Below, one piece after another: positions 58,501 to 64,000 of a stretch of DNA of 64,000 nucleotides (positions within the stretch are counted from its first letter, which is position 1; each line of letters opens with the position of its first letter). A program made the position numbers and the translations under genes. The stretch is from Vandiemenella viatica (lineage: Eukaryota > Arthropoda > Insecta > Orthoptera > Morabidae): the NCBI GenBank assembly GCA_031002005.1, contig CM061920.1, positions 48,772,610-48,836,609 of the forward strand. The letters are read 5' to 3'. The notes beneath the pieces are model-generated. The model saw only the letters and a list, made by a program, of their open reading frames with translations, had not been told where the DNA came from and made no database searches.

Positions 58501-60024
58501 ATCGAATAGTGTTGCTGCTTGAAAATCCAAAGGTTTACCTTAAGCACATTAATACCTTCCATATGTATATATTAAACATTTGTATAGGAGAAGAACCACA
58601 GCTTACCATAGAAGAGGATTCTTGTAGCGTCAATACACGGAAAAAACATGTACAGACATAGAGTAAAATTTTTGAGCATATAGCTCTTCTTCAGTAGTAG
58701 TGAGATGGCTGCAAGTTGGAGGCTGGCAGCCAACAGAAGATGCCATCTTATTTTGTCACAGGAAAATGAAATCAACTTTGAACTTCAACATTTTTTTAAC
58801 AAATAATTTTGTATAACCTGAACTATGTTTTGACAGTATCAAACATTATATTCTGATCTTCTTTATCTGGCACTGGAGCTCAAAATTAAAATTTGTTCTA
58901 CACTTTGGCAGCTGAATATCAAATATCTAGTATTATTTCTTAAACTGTTTTTGTTGGTAACACTAAAGACTTAATAGAAAGTTCAGTTTCACCTTAAAAT
59001 CAGCTGTTATTTATAGTTTACTGTGAATAGTTAATATAAGAAAGTAGGGCCTGAGATAACTACAGCACCAAAGAAGTCCTGAAACTTTTTTTTTTTTTTT
59101 TTTATTATGAATTTACTTAGTTTTCTGTCCGCATTCAGTATAGCCATATGTGGCGTTTAAAGATTGATAGCTGAAATTTAAAGAACTGGTTCAAGGTGTT
59201 TTTTTTAATGAAATGTGTTGTTTTAGTGATGGAGTATGCAACATATAGTTGGGATTACATCTTTAATGTTTCTGAAGATAAGTTCAGAATTTCATTTAAT
59301 GTCCCAGCACCACGTAACATAGAATACTAAGAGATAATGCATGTTTTAAGTTTGATCCTAAGTTTTAAAATGAGGAAAACTCCATTAAAATCTGTTTAGT
59401 AGGTTTTGGTATGTTTATGCAACCATTATACCTGGGTTGACTTTTATAAGCTTAGATTTAAATTTTATATTCAGTGTATCTGTTTCCACTTTTATCAATA
59501 TTATTTTTTTGGTTGTCCTCTTCGGTATATAAACAACTTGAAATTGCTTTATCATTCATTTTAAGGAATAGGAAGTTATCAAATTATTTAAATATTGCCT
59601 AGTAATGTTTGGTTAAAAAGATTTATTCCATTCTGTGTTTAGTTTTTAAGTGTGTGAACAAAACATTAAATACATATGATTATATACATCTTTGTAATTA
59701 TAAATTTGTGTGTAGTGTCATTTTATGGTAGTGTGGTATTTAATAATGAATCTTTCCTAAGGATCTTCATTGGTATTTTTCCAAGTATAATAATTAGATA
59801 TAGATGAATGATCTGAATTATTCTGCTCATTTTAGGAGATCATGCCACCTGTATTTGAGAAGGAAGATGCAGAACATATATTGGAAAGAGTTCTGAAGAA
59901 TTTAAAAAGTAAATATCCCAACCAGGAGATGCACATTTTCTCCAAGACTGTAATGATGTCAGATAGTTTCTTGCATTTGCTCCTTAAGTCTTTTGATACA
60001 ATAATTGAGAAGAAGGCACAAGAC
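34453..60024 (+). CDS. UFL1: UFL1, E3 UFM1-protein ligase 1: 5' half of the gene (7 coding exons, 391 codons)
   Basis: UFL1 moves the ubiquitin-like protein UFM1 from the E2 UFC1 to substrates such as ribosomal protein uL24, at the ER with DDRGK1 and CDK5RAP3. Exons 34453-34532, 34625-34770, 47330-47571, 47663-47852, 53977-54126, 54662-54837 and 59836-60024 join without a stop to 1173 bases. Introns are all GT-AG. The product starts [20 protein letters not shown], close to the conserved UFL1 N-terminal helix. It continues with [56 protein letters not shown] and [13 protein letters not shown], in the order and spacing of animal UFL1. Animal UFL1 is near 790 residues, so about half lies right of the window. 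Introns 2, 4, 6 and 7 are full of transposons; no exon is hit. Confidence 0.95.
34625..34770 (+). CDS. UFL1: UFL1 coding exon 2
   Basis: Acceptor TTTGTTGTAG precedes it. It encodes [20 protein letters not shown] through [12 protein letters not shown] and ends with one base of a Gly codon, donor GGAG|GTAATC. The intron before it is 92 bp and the one after it is 12,559 bp. Confidence 0.95.
35190..35445 (+). repeat. Two copies of an interspersed GTCCAGGCTG repeat
   Basis: Units at about 35190-35275 and 35355-35445 share CTTCACTCAAAATCCA / ATTCACTCAAAATCCA, then TGGTCCAGGCTG and TTCAACC(C/T)AA. Related units occur at 36370-36470 (TTGGTCTAGGCTGTATTTC) and 58430-58540 (TAGTCCAGGCTGCATTTC). Confidence 0.6.
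36370..36470 (+). repeat. Third copy of the GTCCAGGCTG repeat
   Basis: GGTCTAGGCTGTATTTCAAC followed by CTAACGAC matches the end of the 35.4-kb unit. Confidence 0.5.
37735..38686 (-). pseudogene. LINE ORF2 C-terminal part with (AATTC)n-type tail, third LINE family
   Basis: An open frame of 238 codons (38677-37961) contains [20 protein letters not shown], the RT connection block. [15 protein letters not shown] and NHGTR follow, then [20 protein letters not shown] and [19 protein letters not shown] before the stop. This is the usual C-terminus of an arthropod LINE of the CR1/Jockey/L2 grade. Downstream on the same strand are about 200 bp of 3' UTR and a short GAATTGAATTG tail (37735-37755). 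It is 5'-truncated: the RT catalytic core is missing. The frame itself is undamaged, so insertion was fairly recent. Confidence 0.85.
39050..39420 (+). pseudogene. Possible PLE fragment
   Basis: [20 protein letters not shown] (about 39107) resembles the FLDxxL block after the PLE RT core, and Pro-rich CHxxxxKRxIP-like text follows. This is weak; many stops. Confidence 0.3.
39480..39700 (-). pseudogene. LINE-X 3' end, antisense
   Basis: The reverse complement carries GGGAAATTGCCACCAGAGTG (about 39535), the LINE-X 3' UTR block, before ATTTAATTAAATGAAATAT. Upstream on that strand is a trace of the [12 protein letters not shown] C-terminus. Confidence 0.6.
39880..40300 (-). pseudogene. LINE-X C-terminal fragment, antisense
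   Basis: [20 protein letters not shown] (about 40135) and [12 protein letters not shown] match the DHDHKLPLDFMHNGVGKFPF block of copy 2 at 28.7 kb. The 3' UTR lies at about 39900-39960. Together with 39480-39700 this forms another adjacent same-strand pair of LINE-X copies. Confidence 0.7.
40365..40960 (-). pseudogene. Helitron Pif1-type helicase C-terminal remnant
   Basis: Reading 40960 downward gives [30 protein letters not shown] and [14 protein letters not shown]. Then, after a stop, [20 protein letters not shown] and [19 protein letters not shown] follow. This is the end of the Helitron helicase: PTEFLNSL, GxPPHxLxLKxGxPxMLLRNL, the RLQFPxxLAFAMTINKxQGQ motif (helicase motif V/VI region), and the L(Y/W)VAxSR position decayed to LWASK. 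Several stops. It is a different copy, on the opposite strand, from the Helitron N-terminus at 13.6 kb. Confidence 0.88.
41089..42175 (+). mobile_element. hAT element with 8-bp target duplication GATATAAC
   Basis: GATATAAC stands at 41081-41088 and 42176-42183. Terminal inverted repeats are TAGAGACTGGATTATATGCA (41089) and, inward from the right end, CAGAGATCGGATTATATGCA. The TAGAG start and 8-bp duplication define hAT. At 1.09 kb it is a deleted copy that keeps only the second half of a transposase frame on the plus strand. Confidence 0.95.
41270..41960 (+). pseudogene. hAT transposase second half, decayed
   Basis: [20 protein letters not shown] (about 41274) and LYLRKQW/PPETVVT (about 41390) come first. 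[20 protein letters not shown] (about 41420) and [20 protein letters not shown] (about 41530) follow. These match the HALHRVAEEIRxxF...PLPPEPVLTRWGTWLEAAxFYxxHF...S region of a hAT-like transposase family related to CGGBP1-type proteins. The frame changes at least once per 150 bp. Its first half is found, in another copy, at 52180-52740. Confidence 0.8.
42184..42450 (-). mobile_element. tRNA-derived SINE, antisense
   Basis: On the minus strand the head is GTGGCTTAGTGGTTAATGCA (A-box), then AAGTTCAAATCCTGGTGACG (B-box, about 42385). The body contains TAATGCCAGGACATTCCATG and ends AATGCCATATGAAATTACTT by the hAT duplication. Its head abuts the 5' end of the CR1 sequence. Confidence 0.7.
42440..42808 (+). 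CDS. CR1 LINE ORF1 C-terminal part: SGNH-type esterase domain
   Basis: The frame encodes [54 protein letters not shown] and [20 protein letters not shown], then GGFLG and TGA at 42806-42808. HVGTND corresponds to the GxND block of SGNH hydrolases, and the GVHYT block occupies the place of DxxH. Some CR1 ORF1 proteins carry such an esterase. The N-terminal part, including the nucleophile Ser block, is missing because the element is truncated at about 42445 beside the SINE. ORF1 overlaps ORF2 in the -1 frame through T_TTT_TTA at 42796-42802. Confidence 0.8.
   Translation, partial: PLVAHVGTNDACHLGSEVILSSFRRLAERVNSVASDRKISAELTICSIVDRVDCGPLVQSRIEGLNQRLRHFCDDIGCRFLNLRHRVESCRVPLNRSGVHYTRESATRVAGAMWNALGGFLG
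42796..42802 (+). promoter_or_regulatory. Predicted -1 ribosomal frameshift site T_TTT_TTA
   Basis: In the ORF1 frame the codons read GGT TTT TTA GGC TGA, so the heptamer T TTT TTA is in the classic X_XXY_YYZ register, one codon before the stop. Slipping back one base gives TTT TTT AGG CTG AGG, the ORF2 frame, which then stays open for about 320 codons. ORF2 has no ATG before its endonuclease motifs. Confidence 0.6.
42803..45629 (+). pseudogene. CR1 LINE ORF2: AP endonuclease plus reverse transcriptase, two indels from intact
   Basis: Endonuclease: [15 protein letters not shown] (catalytic Asn, about 42910), GTESWLKPE (Glu, about 42990), YYRPPDS (about 43210), [13 protein letters not shown] (Asp/Asn, about 43305) and GISDHKAV (terminal His, about 43530). 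[11 protein letters not shown] (about 44230), [16 protein letters not shown] (motif A, about 44610), [20 protein letters not shown] (motif B, about 44790) and [10 protein letters not shown] (catalytic DD, about 44880). Then come [19 protein letters not shown] and the C-terminal FFPRTIRDW, with a stop at 45627-45629. The frame shifts twice, near 43775 and in an A7 run near 43820. Otherwise it is open. This is the best-preserved LINE here, in intron 2 of UFL1 in sense orientation. Confidence 0.95.
45630..45705 (+). repeat. CR1 3' UTR and GTAGAT-type tail
   Basis: A short 3' UTR ends in ATATGTAGATGTATGTAGATG. A short UTR and tail of 6-10 bp units rather than poly(A) is usual in CR1 elements. No target duplication is expected or seen. 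Confidence 0.75.
45706..46421 (+). other. Intron sequence without recognised content
   Basis: No coding remnants or terminal repeats seen. Confidence 0.35.
46424..47160 (-). mobile_element. pogo/Tigger-type element, internally deleted, TA target duplication
   Basis: Both ends are CAGTAG... flanked by TA (46422-46423 and 47161-47162): CAGTAGAACTCCAATTATCC on the left and, inward from the right, CAGTAGCACCCCAATTATAG. On the minus strand, remnants of the transposase C-terminus remain: [25 protein letters not shown], and [13 protein letters not shown] followed by [13 protein letters not shown]. The DDE core is lost. TA duplication plus the CAGTA end places it in the pogo group of Tc1/mariner. 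It ends about 170 bp before UFL1 exon 3. Confidence 0.9.
47330..47571 (+). CDS. UFL1: UFL1 coding exon 3
   Basis: Acceptor TATTCACAG precedes it. It encodes [40 protein letters not shown] and [20 protein letters not shown], and ends in phase 0 at CTGTCA|GTAAGT. The LGQLID and YDLPG blocks are UFL1 hallmarks of the winged-helix region. Confidence 0.96.
47663..47852 (+). CDS. UFL1: UFL1 coding exon 4
   Basis: Acceptor TTTCATTTGTAG. It encodes [40 protein letters not shown] and [16 protein letters not shown]. It ends one base into a Gly codon at TATG|GTATAT, a weaker donor than the others. Confidence 0.95.
48806..49078 (+). mobile_element. SINE-1, tRNA-derived, intact, target duplication ACTTAAATGAG
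   Basis: ACTTAAATGAG is at 48795-48805 and 49079-49089. The head is ACCGAGCGGGGCGGTGTAAC (A-box) and GGCGGTTCGAATCCCCGTCC (B-box, about 48858). The body is CCAGATTTGGGTTTTCCATG, then ACTCCAGGCAAATGCTGGG and a CT-rich part. It ends in an A-rich tail. At 273 bp it is the best copy here and defines the family. Confidence 0.95.
49395..49620 (+). mobile_element. SINE-1, diverged copy
   Basis: GGTTTCAAATCCCCATCAAG (B-box), CCAGATTTTGGTTTTCCTGT, CTCCTGGCGAATGCTGATAC and CCATGGTCCAATTCCTTCCT follow the SINE-1 order. The tail is lost. Confidence 0.85.
49690..50475 (+). pseudogene. Tc1/mariner transposase remnant, second family
   Basis: [20 protein letters not shown] (about 49737) comes first. [20 protein letters not shown] (about 49915) resembles the region just before the first catalytic Asp. 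A decayed VxVWRK block and [11 protein letters not shown] (about 50230, second Asp) follow. Then come [24 protein letters not shown] text (about 50270) and YELPSK. The order matches Tc1-like transposases. It differs from the 25.3-kb copy in sequence and is more decayed. Confidence 0.7.
50715..50850 (-). mobile_element. SINE-1 fragment, antisense
   Basis: The reverse complement reads CCAGATTTTTGGTTTTCTAT, then CATTCCAGGTGAATGATGGG and AAAAGGTCATGCC, the SINE-1 body. The tRNA head is poorly preserved. Confidence 0.75.
51190..51565 (+). mobile_element. SINE-2, tRNA-derived, target duplication AAACAAATG
   Basis: AAACAAATG is at 51181-51189 and 51566-51574. The head is ACCGAATTAGCTCAGGGTAA (A-box), CTAGTAA in anticodon-loop position, and ATGGGTTCAAACCCCATCAT (B-box). 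The body shares ATTCCGTGGTTTTCC and CTTCTAGGCAAATGCCAG with the centre of SINE-1, then has its own 3' half. Length 376 bp. Confidence 0.92.
52180..52740 (+). pseudogene. hAT-like transposase first half (CGGBP1-related type)
   Basis: [20 protein letters not shown] (about 52182) follows a splice-acceptor-like TTCTATGTAG. Then comes [40 protein letters not shown] (about 52352) and NRKISDEST follow. After frame changes come [20 protein letters not shown] (about 52500, catalytic Asp), [20 protein letters not shown] (about 52610) and [17 protein letters not shown] (about 52698, second Asp). It breaks off where the 90-bp repeat at 52757 starts. The matching second half of such a protein is at 41270-41960 in another element. 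Confidence 0.85.
52757..52848 (-). repeat. 90-bp LINE-Y piece inside the hAT element (duplicate of 53179-53272)
   Basis: TCTTGGAATTCTCTGAACCT and the following 70 bases are repeated almost exactly at 53179, with four or five differences. The second copy continues into LINE-Y sequence; this one stops and returns to hAT sequence. Confidence 0.85.
53000..53650 (-). pseudogene. LINE-Y C-terminal fragment, antisense
   Basis: Minus-strand translation gives [20 protein letters not shown] (about 53400), [20 protein letters not shown] and [19 protein letters not shown]. Then comes a terminal [22 protein letters not shown] part (about 53060). This is the post-RT region of LINEs with the YAxExWTxxK...EMxxLRxxxGVTxxDxxxN signature. 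Confidence 0.75.
53977..54126 (+). CDS. UFL1: UFL1 coding exon 5
   Basis: Acceptor TTTCCCTAG. It encodes [40 protein letters not shown] and NFYKQNGYL, ending at TTAG|GTAAGT one base into the next codon. QNGYL is a conserved UFL1 block. Confidence 0.95.
54662..54837 (+). CDS. UFL1: UFL1 coding exon 6
   Basis: The acceptor is TTTCCAG ending at 54661. With the leftover G it yields [20 protein letters not shown], then [20 protein letters not shown] and [14 protein letters not shown]. It ends in phase 0 at ATACAG|GTGGGA. The spacing from QNGYL to LSRMG then equals that of known UFL1 proteins. An upstream AG at 54642 would shift the frame into a stop. Confidence 0.93.
55170..56218 (-). pseudogene. 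LINE-X RT middle part, antisense
   Basis: From 56218 downward: [29 protein letters not shown], then [18 protein letters not shown] (motif A, about 55960). [18 protein letters not shown] (catalytic DD, about 55690), [20 protein letters not shown] and [20 protein letters not shown] (about 55480) follow. Broken by stops. It lies directly behind the 3' end of another LINE-X copy at 56225. Confidence 0.8.
56225..57800 (-). pseudogene. LINE-X copy with endonuclease part and 3' end, internally deleted, antisense
   Basis: From about 57780 down: [20 protein letters not shown] and [11 protein letters not shown] are the endonuclease start (catalytic Asn and Glu). After the inserted element come [14 protein letters not shown] text and long decayed linker sequence, including SIAMLEN and [26 protein letters not shown] (about 56385) is the C-terminus. 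Then comes the 3' UTR block GAAATTGCCACTGGAGAATG. The RT core is deleted. Confidence 0.7.
57321..57608. mobile_element. Short hAT-type element, TSD CTCTGTAA
   Basis: CTCTGTAA is at 57313-57320 and 57609-57616. The ends are CAATGGTGGATCCAGGAATT and, inward from the right, CAGTGGCAGATCAAGGGG. It is 288 bp, rich in G runs, non-coding, and interrupts the antisense LINE-X endonuclease region. Confidence 0.93.
58075..58430 (+). repeat. Tandem units of about 120 bp
   Basis: Three diverged units share AAGTTTCATCAAATTTGCAC, CCAGCCATTTCCAGAATTAA and GATTTACCCACA, starting at about 58090, 58210 and 58345. Such text (caaatttcatcaaa..ccagccattt) is typical of 3' ends of some insect transposons. The element itself is not identified. 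Confidence 0.6.
58430..58545 (+). repeat. Fourth copy of the GTCCAGGCTG repeat
   Basis: TTAGTCCAGGCTGCATTTCA, then CAACTACAACATCGAATAGT and CTTGAAAATCCAAAG match the 35.4-kb unit. Confidence 0.55.
59836..60024 (+). CDS. UFL1: UFL1 coding exon 7
   Basis: Acceptor TCATTTTAG. It encodes [40 protein letters not shown] and [10 protein letters not shown], ending in phase 0 at GAC|GTAAGT. The next exon is not found before 64000, so intron 7 is longer than 3.9 kb. Confidence 0.94.
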
Positions 60025-60238
60025 GTAAGTAAATTTCACAAATTGTGGTTACAACCTGTACACAGTAAGATTTTAAGCTGTCATTTCAGCTTCTGATAGA
60101 AATAAGGAATCAAGTTTACACTTATTAACTTGGAAAGTCACCAAAATTTAGAAATTTTATTGTTATTATTATTATTATTATTATTTATAAACGTTTCTCG
60201 GGAAACAAACCGAGTGATGTTGTTATTAATGCACAATA

Positions 60239-60272
60239 TTTCGGCGACTTTATTCTCCGTCGCCATCTTCAG
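60239..60272 (-). ncRNA. Hammerhead-like core in the left inverted end (minus strand)
   Basis: On the minus strand: CTGAAGA (60272-60266), T, then GGCGAC, a 10-base loop, GTCGCC and GAAA (60242-60239). Stem II is a perfect 6 bp. One extra base separates CTGAAGA from stem II, as in the 24990 motif. Confidence 0.55.
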
Positions 60273-62515
60273 GTGCAGTTGCAAGTCTTGAAGTCTGCCT
60301 TGAAGTCAGCCTTGAGCGTGTTGTTTGTAAACTGGCATGGAAACGACAGATGTTTGTCTCTGGTGAGGGAGAGGATTCAATACACCAGGCGTGAGTTAGA
60401 CTCTGTTTCTCAGTCTCTTTTTGATTGCCACATGTTTTTGTCTAACTATCTGCACCGTGACGCCTGGGAGTGGGTAGACAGCTGTACCGTCGCTGAAAGC
60501 CACAGAGTTCAACGCCGTGCGACGGCACGGCAATGCGGGAAATTTGTCCGACTTGCCCGCAAAGTTAATGCCTTTCCTGCACCTGATAGAAGGACAGTAA
60601 TTAATCTGAGTCTTGGTGAATTAGACGCTGCCACCTTTTCAGTTCTATCTAAAGGGCTAAATTTTGCGCCAGTACCCAAGACCATTCCATACAGGGAAAT
60701 TGTCACTGGCGTCGAGCTAGCCATTCGTGGTTTGCCTGTGAGTGCTGCTGAAGAGATAAGGCGAGAAACCAGCCGAATATTAAGCAAGGCCAAACCGCCT
60801 CAGCCCAACACCACAGCTGCTGAGCGTAAAGCACTTTGGTCATTGCGTCACAACCAAGATATTATCGTCCTACCAGCAGACAAGGGGAACGCTTCGGTGG
60901 TTCTTACGATGACAGATTATCAACGAAAAGTAGAAGAACTTTTGGTGGACGCGTCTTACCGAAAAGTGTCGAAAGATCCGACCAATGCGGTGGCGAAGAA
61001 AACAACAGCTCTGCTGAAATGTTCTGGGCTACCAGAAGACACTATTAAACAGTTAAAACCCCACGCAGCTGTTCCACCCAGACTTTATGGATTACCAAAA
61101 ATCCATAAACAAGAAATACCATTACGGCCAATAGTGTGTACTATTGGATCGGCCACTTATAATCTGGCTCGATACTTGACCGGGCTGTTATCGCCAATTG
61201 TGGGAAAATGTGTTCACCATGTAAAAAACTCGGTGGAATTTATTAATACTGTTAAAGAACTTCACCTACATCAACAGGATTTGATGGTGAGCTTCGATGT
61301 GGTTTCCCTCTTCACCAGGGTTCCTCTGGCTGATACGATGGCTCTACTACAACAGCACTTCGAGCCCAGGTTAGTTGAGCTGTTCCGCCACACATTACAA
61401 TCATCGTACTTCTTGTATGACGGGCACTACTATGAACAGGTCGAGGGAGTTGCAATGGGCAGTCCCCTGTCACCTGTTATAGCTTATTTCTATATGGAAC
61501 ATTTTGAGGAGAAAGCGTTGGAAAGTGCCCCCATGAAGCCCAGTGCCTTCTTTCGGTATGTGGATGACACATTTGTTGTTTGGCCTCATGGCAGAGACAA
61601 TCTAGATAAGTTTCTCCTTCACAAGTTTCTCCTTCACTTGAACAGTGTCAACAAAAACATCCAATTCACGATGGAGGTTGAAAAGGAAGGCCGCTTGCCC
61701 TTTTTGGACATTCTAATTATAAAGAAATCTGATGGAACTTTGGGACACACGGTGTATAGGAAGCCAACGCATACAGACCTTTACCAAACGCGCACAGTTA
61801 TCATCACCCTGCACAGCGCAATACAGTACTAACTACTCTTGTCCACAGAGCACGGGCAATATGTGATAAAGACAGCCTTCCTAGTGAGTTAAAACATCTC
61901 CGTGATACCTTCAGAAAGAATGGATACAACGAACATCAGATACAGTTGGCATTCCGGGAAATGAATCGTAGGCCTAATAAACACGATAACGGTCCACACG
62001 ATAAATTAGCCTTCTTGCCGTACTCTGGCGCCACAACATCTAGGGTCGGAAGAGTCCTGGCAAGAAATGGCATTAAGACCATTTTTCTACCACCACCAAA
62101 ATTGAGAAACATTTTGCGCTCTCCAAAAGATGACCTTGCCCTGCGTACATCCGGAGTTTACTGCATCCCGTGTGAATGTGGAAAGAAATACATCGGTCAG
62201 ACCATACGGTGCGTACAACAACGTTGTTTGGAACACGCCCGACATGTTCGCCTGGGGCAGAAAGATAAATCAGCAGTGGCGGAACATAGTTTGACAGAAG
62301 GACATGGTTTCGATTTCGAAGCGACTAAGGTGTTGACACATGCGAGAGGCTTCTGGGACAGCGTCATTAAAGAAGCATTTGAAATTCGCCTCGCGTCTGA
62401 TTTGGTAAACAGGGATTGTGGATACCAGATAAGTGATGCATGGATTCCTGTAATTGAGGCTGCTCATCACCAACGCTCTTCTTTTTGTGTTCTGTGGGCG
62501 TTTAATGACATCTGA
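60273..62515 (+). pseudogene. PLE A2 polyprotein: reverse transcriptase plus GIY-YIG endonuclease, one frameshift
   Basis: In order: FSVLSKGLNFAPVPKTIP (about 60637), IIVLPADKGNASVVL (about 60861) and LYGLPKIHKQEIPLRPIV (about 61084). LMVSFDVVSLFTRVP (motif A, about 61280) and GVAMGSPLSPVIAYFYMEHF (motif B, about 61450) follow. RYVDDTFVVWPHG (catalytic DD at about 61555) and LPFLDILIIKKSDGTLGHTV (about 61690) precede a one-base loss near 61790. The GIY-YIG nuclease SGVYCIPCECGKKYIGQT (about 62151) follows, with VAEHSLTEGHGFDF and NRDCGYQISDAW, and a stop at 62513-62515. A 15-base tandem duplication at 61607-61636 gives KFLLHKFLLH. The first in-frame ATG is near 60429; the open frame begins upstream without ATG. 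Confidence 0.94.
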
Positions 62516-62618
62516 GATGCTGCTAGGCAACATAACAACATCTGTCGTTGCGATGCCAGTTTACAAACAACACGCTCAAGGCTGACTTCAAGGCAGACTT
62601 CAAGACTTGCAACTGCAC

Positions 62619-62652
62619 CTGAAGATAGCGACGGAGAATAAAGTCGCCGAAA
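62619..62652 (+). ncRNA. Hammerhead-like core in the right inverted end (plus strand)
   Basis: CTGAAGA (62619-62625), T, AGCGAC, loop GGAGAATAAA, GTCGCC, GAAA (62649-62652), then TATTGTGC. The first stem II pair is A-C here versus G-C in the left copy. Confidence 0.5.
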
Positions 62653-62984
62653 TATTGTGCATTAATAACAACATCACTCGGTTTGTTTCCCGAGAAACGT
62701 TTATAAATAAACAACGCCGAGAAAGATTACATTCATTTATATTATTATTATTATTATTTATTTTTTTTAGAAAAGAAATTAGTCACAAAGATAAGCATAG
62801 TACATGGGAAGGAGATCTGAAAATTTGAAGAAAGTAGGCCCCCAACAAAGAGCTTTAAATACAAGCTGTTATTGAATGTGTTACATCATGAAGAAAAAAA
62901 GAAAAAAAATGATTTAGTGATAGCTATTTTCGTTTTGAAAAGCTTGCTTCATATATAATATAATTTTTCAATTAATCTACATGG

Positions 62985-63190
62985 AAAAGAAAGGGAAAAT
63001 ACGCCCAACACCTACCAAAGTTGAAGGGAGAAGGGCAGCAGCAACACAAAAACACTCAACAAAGAAAAAACAATATTTCGACAAGAGTCTTAATCATGTG
63101 AGGCAAGACATATGGCAGGGGGAAATATGTGGTCACATCCCAGCCCGCCACATGAATGAAGCACAGGTGGAAAATGCGCGGCGGTGGTAG
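62985..63190 (-). repeat. PLE-B terminal repeat, antisense copy
   Basis: On the minus strand: CATGTGGCGGGCTGGGATGT, CCATATGTCTTGCCTCACAT, GATTAAGACTCTTGTCGAAA, TATTG, then CTTTGGTAGGTGTTGGGC. It matches the 5640-5815 copy throughout. Confidence 0.7.
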
Positions 63191-63199
63191 AATTGTCGG

Positions 63200-64000
63200 G
63201 AGGGGGGGGGGGGATTAGCTTGACCAGCGATAAAAGTGAAACAAAATAATCTTTGTGTAGCATAATTCAAAAAGTTATAATTTTATTTAGATGAAAATAA
63301 AGGGAGATAGAAATATATATATATATATATATATATACTATTATATATCTGTAAGCAAGCTGCCTTTGTCTCTTTACTGTAACGGGTATTGCGCAATAAG
63401 TACCGCAGTTATTTGGATGTGGTTTTCACGTTTTTAGAACTGATGGTGCCAGTCAAAATCTGGGAAAATAGCTAATGACTTACATGTACCATGGGAGGAG
63501 CAAACAATTAAAAACCTTTATATTTGGAAAATTGTGGGCTGCCGATCATAGTGCATTTCAGACGCGCACTCCTTTCGCAATAATCTCACAAAACTTTGGA
63601 TTCAGTTTTTTTTTTTTTACTTTTGTTACTCAGTTTTCTGGACCGCAGTGCTTAAAATAAATGGAATATGCGATTTAAATGTAATGAGCATTGACTTGCA
63701 TCACAACAGGTAAGTTAATATGTGAAATCATTAGATTAATTACTATATGGTGGTATTATCTCTGGTAGACAGTTAACAGTTTGTCTCTGGAACAATAGTC
63801 GCTAAACTTTGTACATTAATAACCCAATATTTCTTCTTTACATATCATTACGGTTAAGAAAATCAGTTTTTTCCTCGAAGAAAGATGTATTAACAGGCAA
63901 CAATACATTTTCCCCACAATGACTTGTGCGGAACTTTCCATATTTCTACGTACTTTACTTGATTAATATATATTTTTTGGCTATAAAGTGCAAATATTCG
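63200..64000 (+). other. UFL1 intron 7 continuation; (TA)n at 63314-63337
   Basis: A poly-G tract (63202-63213) and a TA microsatellite are present. No exon with UFL1 similarity and no transposon were recognised to the end of the window. Confidence 0.4.

Larger units (their letters stand above)
54838..59835 (+). other. UFL1 intron 6 (5.0 kb)
   Basis: It contains antisense LINE-X sequence with a hAT-type short element inside, then tandem and interspersed repeats. From 58545 to 59835 only AT-rich DNA with a T20 run (59088-59107) is visible. Confidence 0.85.
60182..62708 (+). mobile_element. Penelope-like element A2, near complete, with inverted ends
   Basis: The left 173 bp (60182-60354) and the right 175 bp (62534-62708) are inverted copies at roughly 95% identity. 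Each contains the hammerhead-like core. Between them lies one PLE gene with a single frameshift. ATT microsatellites touch both sides (60162-60183 and 62738-62760). Inverted terminal copies are a known PLE arrangement. It lies in UFL1 intron 7 in sense orientation and is the youngest-looking retroelement in the window. Confidence 0.93.

Noticed and set aside
60273..60428. Start of the PLE A2 protein at 60273
   Set aside because: The codon there is GTG. The frame is open but the first ATG is near 60429, so the true start is unknown.

Overview
This is animal nuclear DNA, almost certainly an arthropod and probably an insect. It is AT-rich, has spliced genes with GT-AG introns, and is packed with LINEs, Penelope-like elements (PLEs), hAT/Tc1/pogo DNA transposons, Helitron remnants and tRNA-derived SINEs. 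The SINE body resembles families I associate with polyneopteran insects (orthopterans, stick insects and relatives); that placement is only a guess.

The one cellular gene I can support is UFL1, the E3 ligase for the ubiquitin-like modifier UFM1, on the + strand. Seven coding exons (34453-60024) join in one frame into the first 391 codons. The rest of the gene must lie beyond 64000. Introns 1, 3 and 5 are short (92, 91 and 535 bp). Introns 2, 4, 6 and 7 are inflated by transposons (12.6, 6.1, 5.0 and more than 4 kb).

Layout. 1-2150: 3' end of an RNase H-bearing LINE with an unusual chain of RNA-type hairpins. 2157-10060: LINE and SINE fragments, a hAT element with perfect target duplications, and palindromic PLE terminal repeats. 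11000-15560: two degenerate PLE copies flanking a Helitron replicase remnant. 17440-21720: another LINE family, a possible LTR promoter, and a SINE. 23000-25030: a decayed PLE ending in a hammerhead-ribozyme-like motif. 25320-30240: a Tc1 fragment and three head-to-tail copies of one LINE family (LINE-X). 30650-33180: an inverted-repeat element and two short hAT-type elements. 33240-34426: a LINE fragment and the probable UFL1 promoter. 34453-64000: UFL1 exons and transposon-filled introns, including a near-complete CR1 LINE (42.4-45.7 kb), hAT elements, a pogo/Tigger remnant, SINEs and a well-preserved PLE with inverted ends (60.2-62.7 kb).

Most worth a second look: a canonical T_TTT_TTA slippery heptamer joining the esterase ORF1 and ATG-less ORF2 of the CR1 element; the hairpin chain with a conserved loop at the end of the first LINE; hammerhead-like cores in PLE ends; and PLE terminal repeats carrying a conserved splice donor. 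Apart from UFL1, nearly every long open frame here belongs to a transposon. All family calls come from reading translations by eye; no database search was run.
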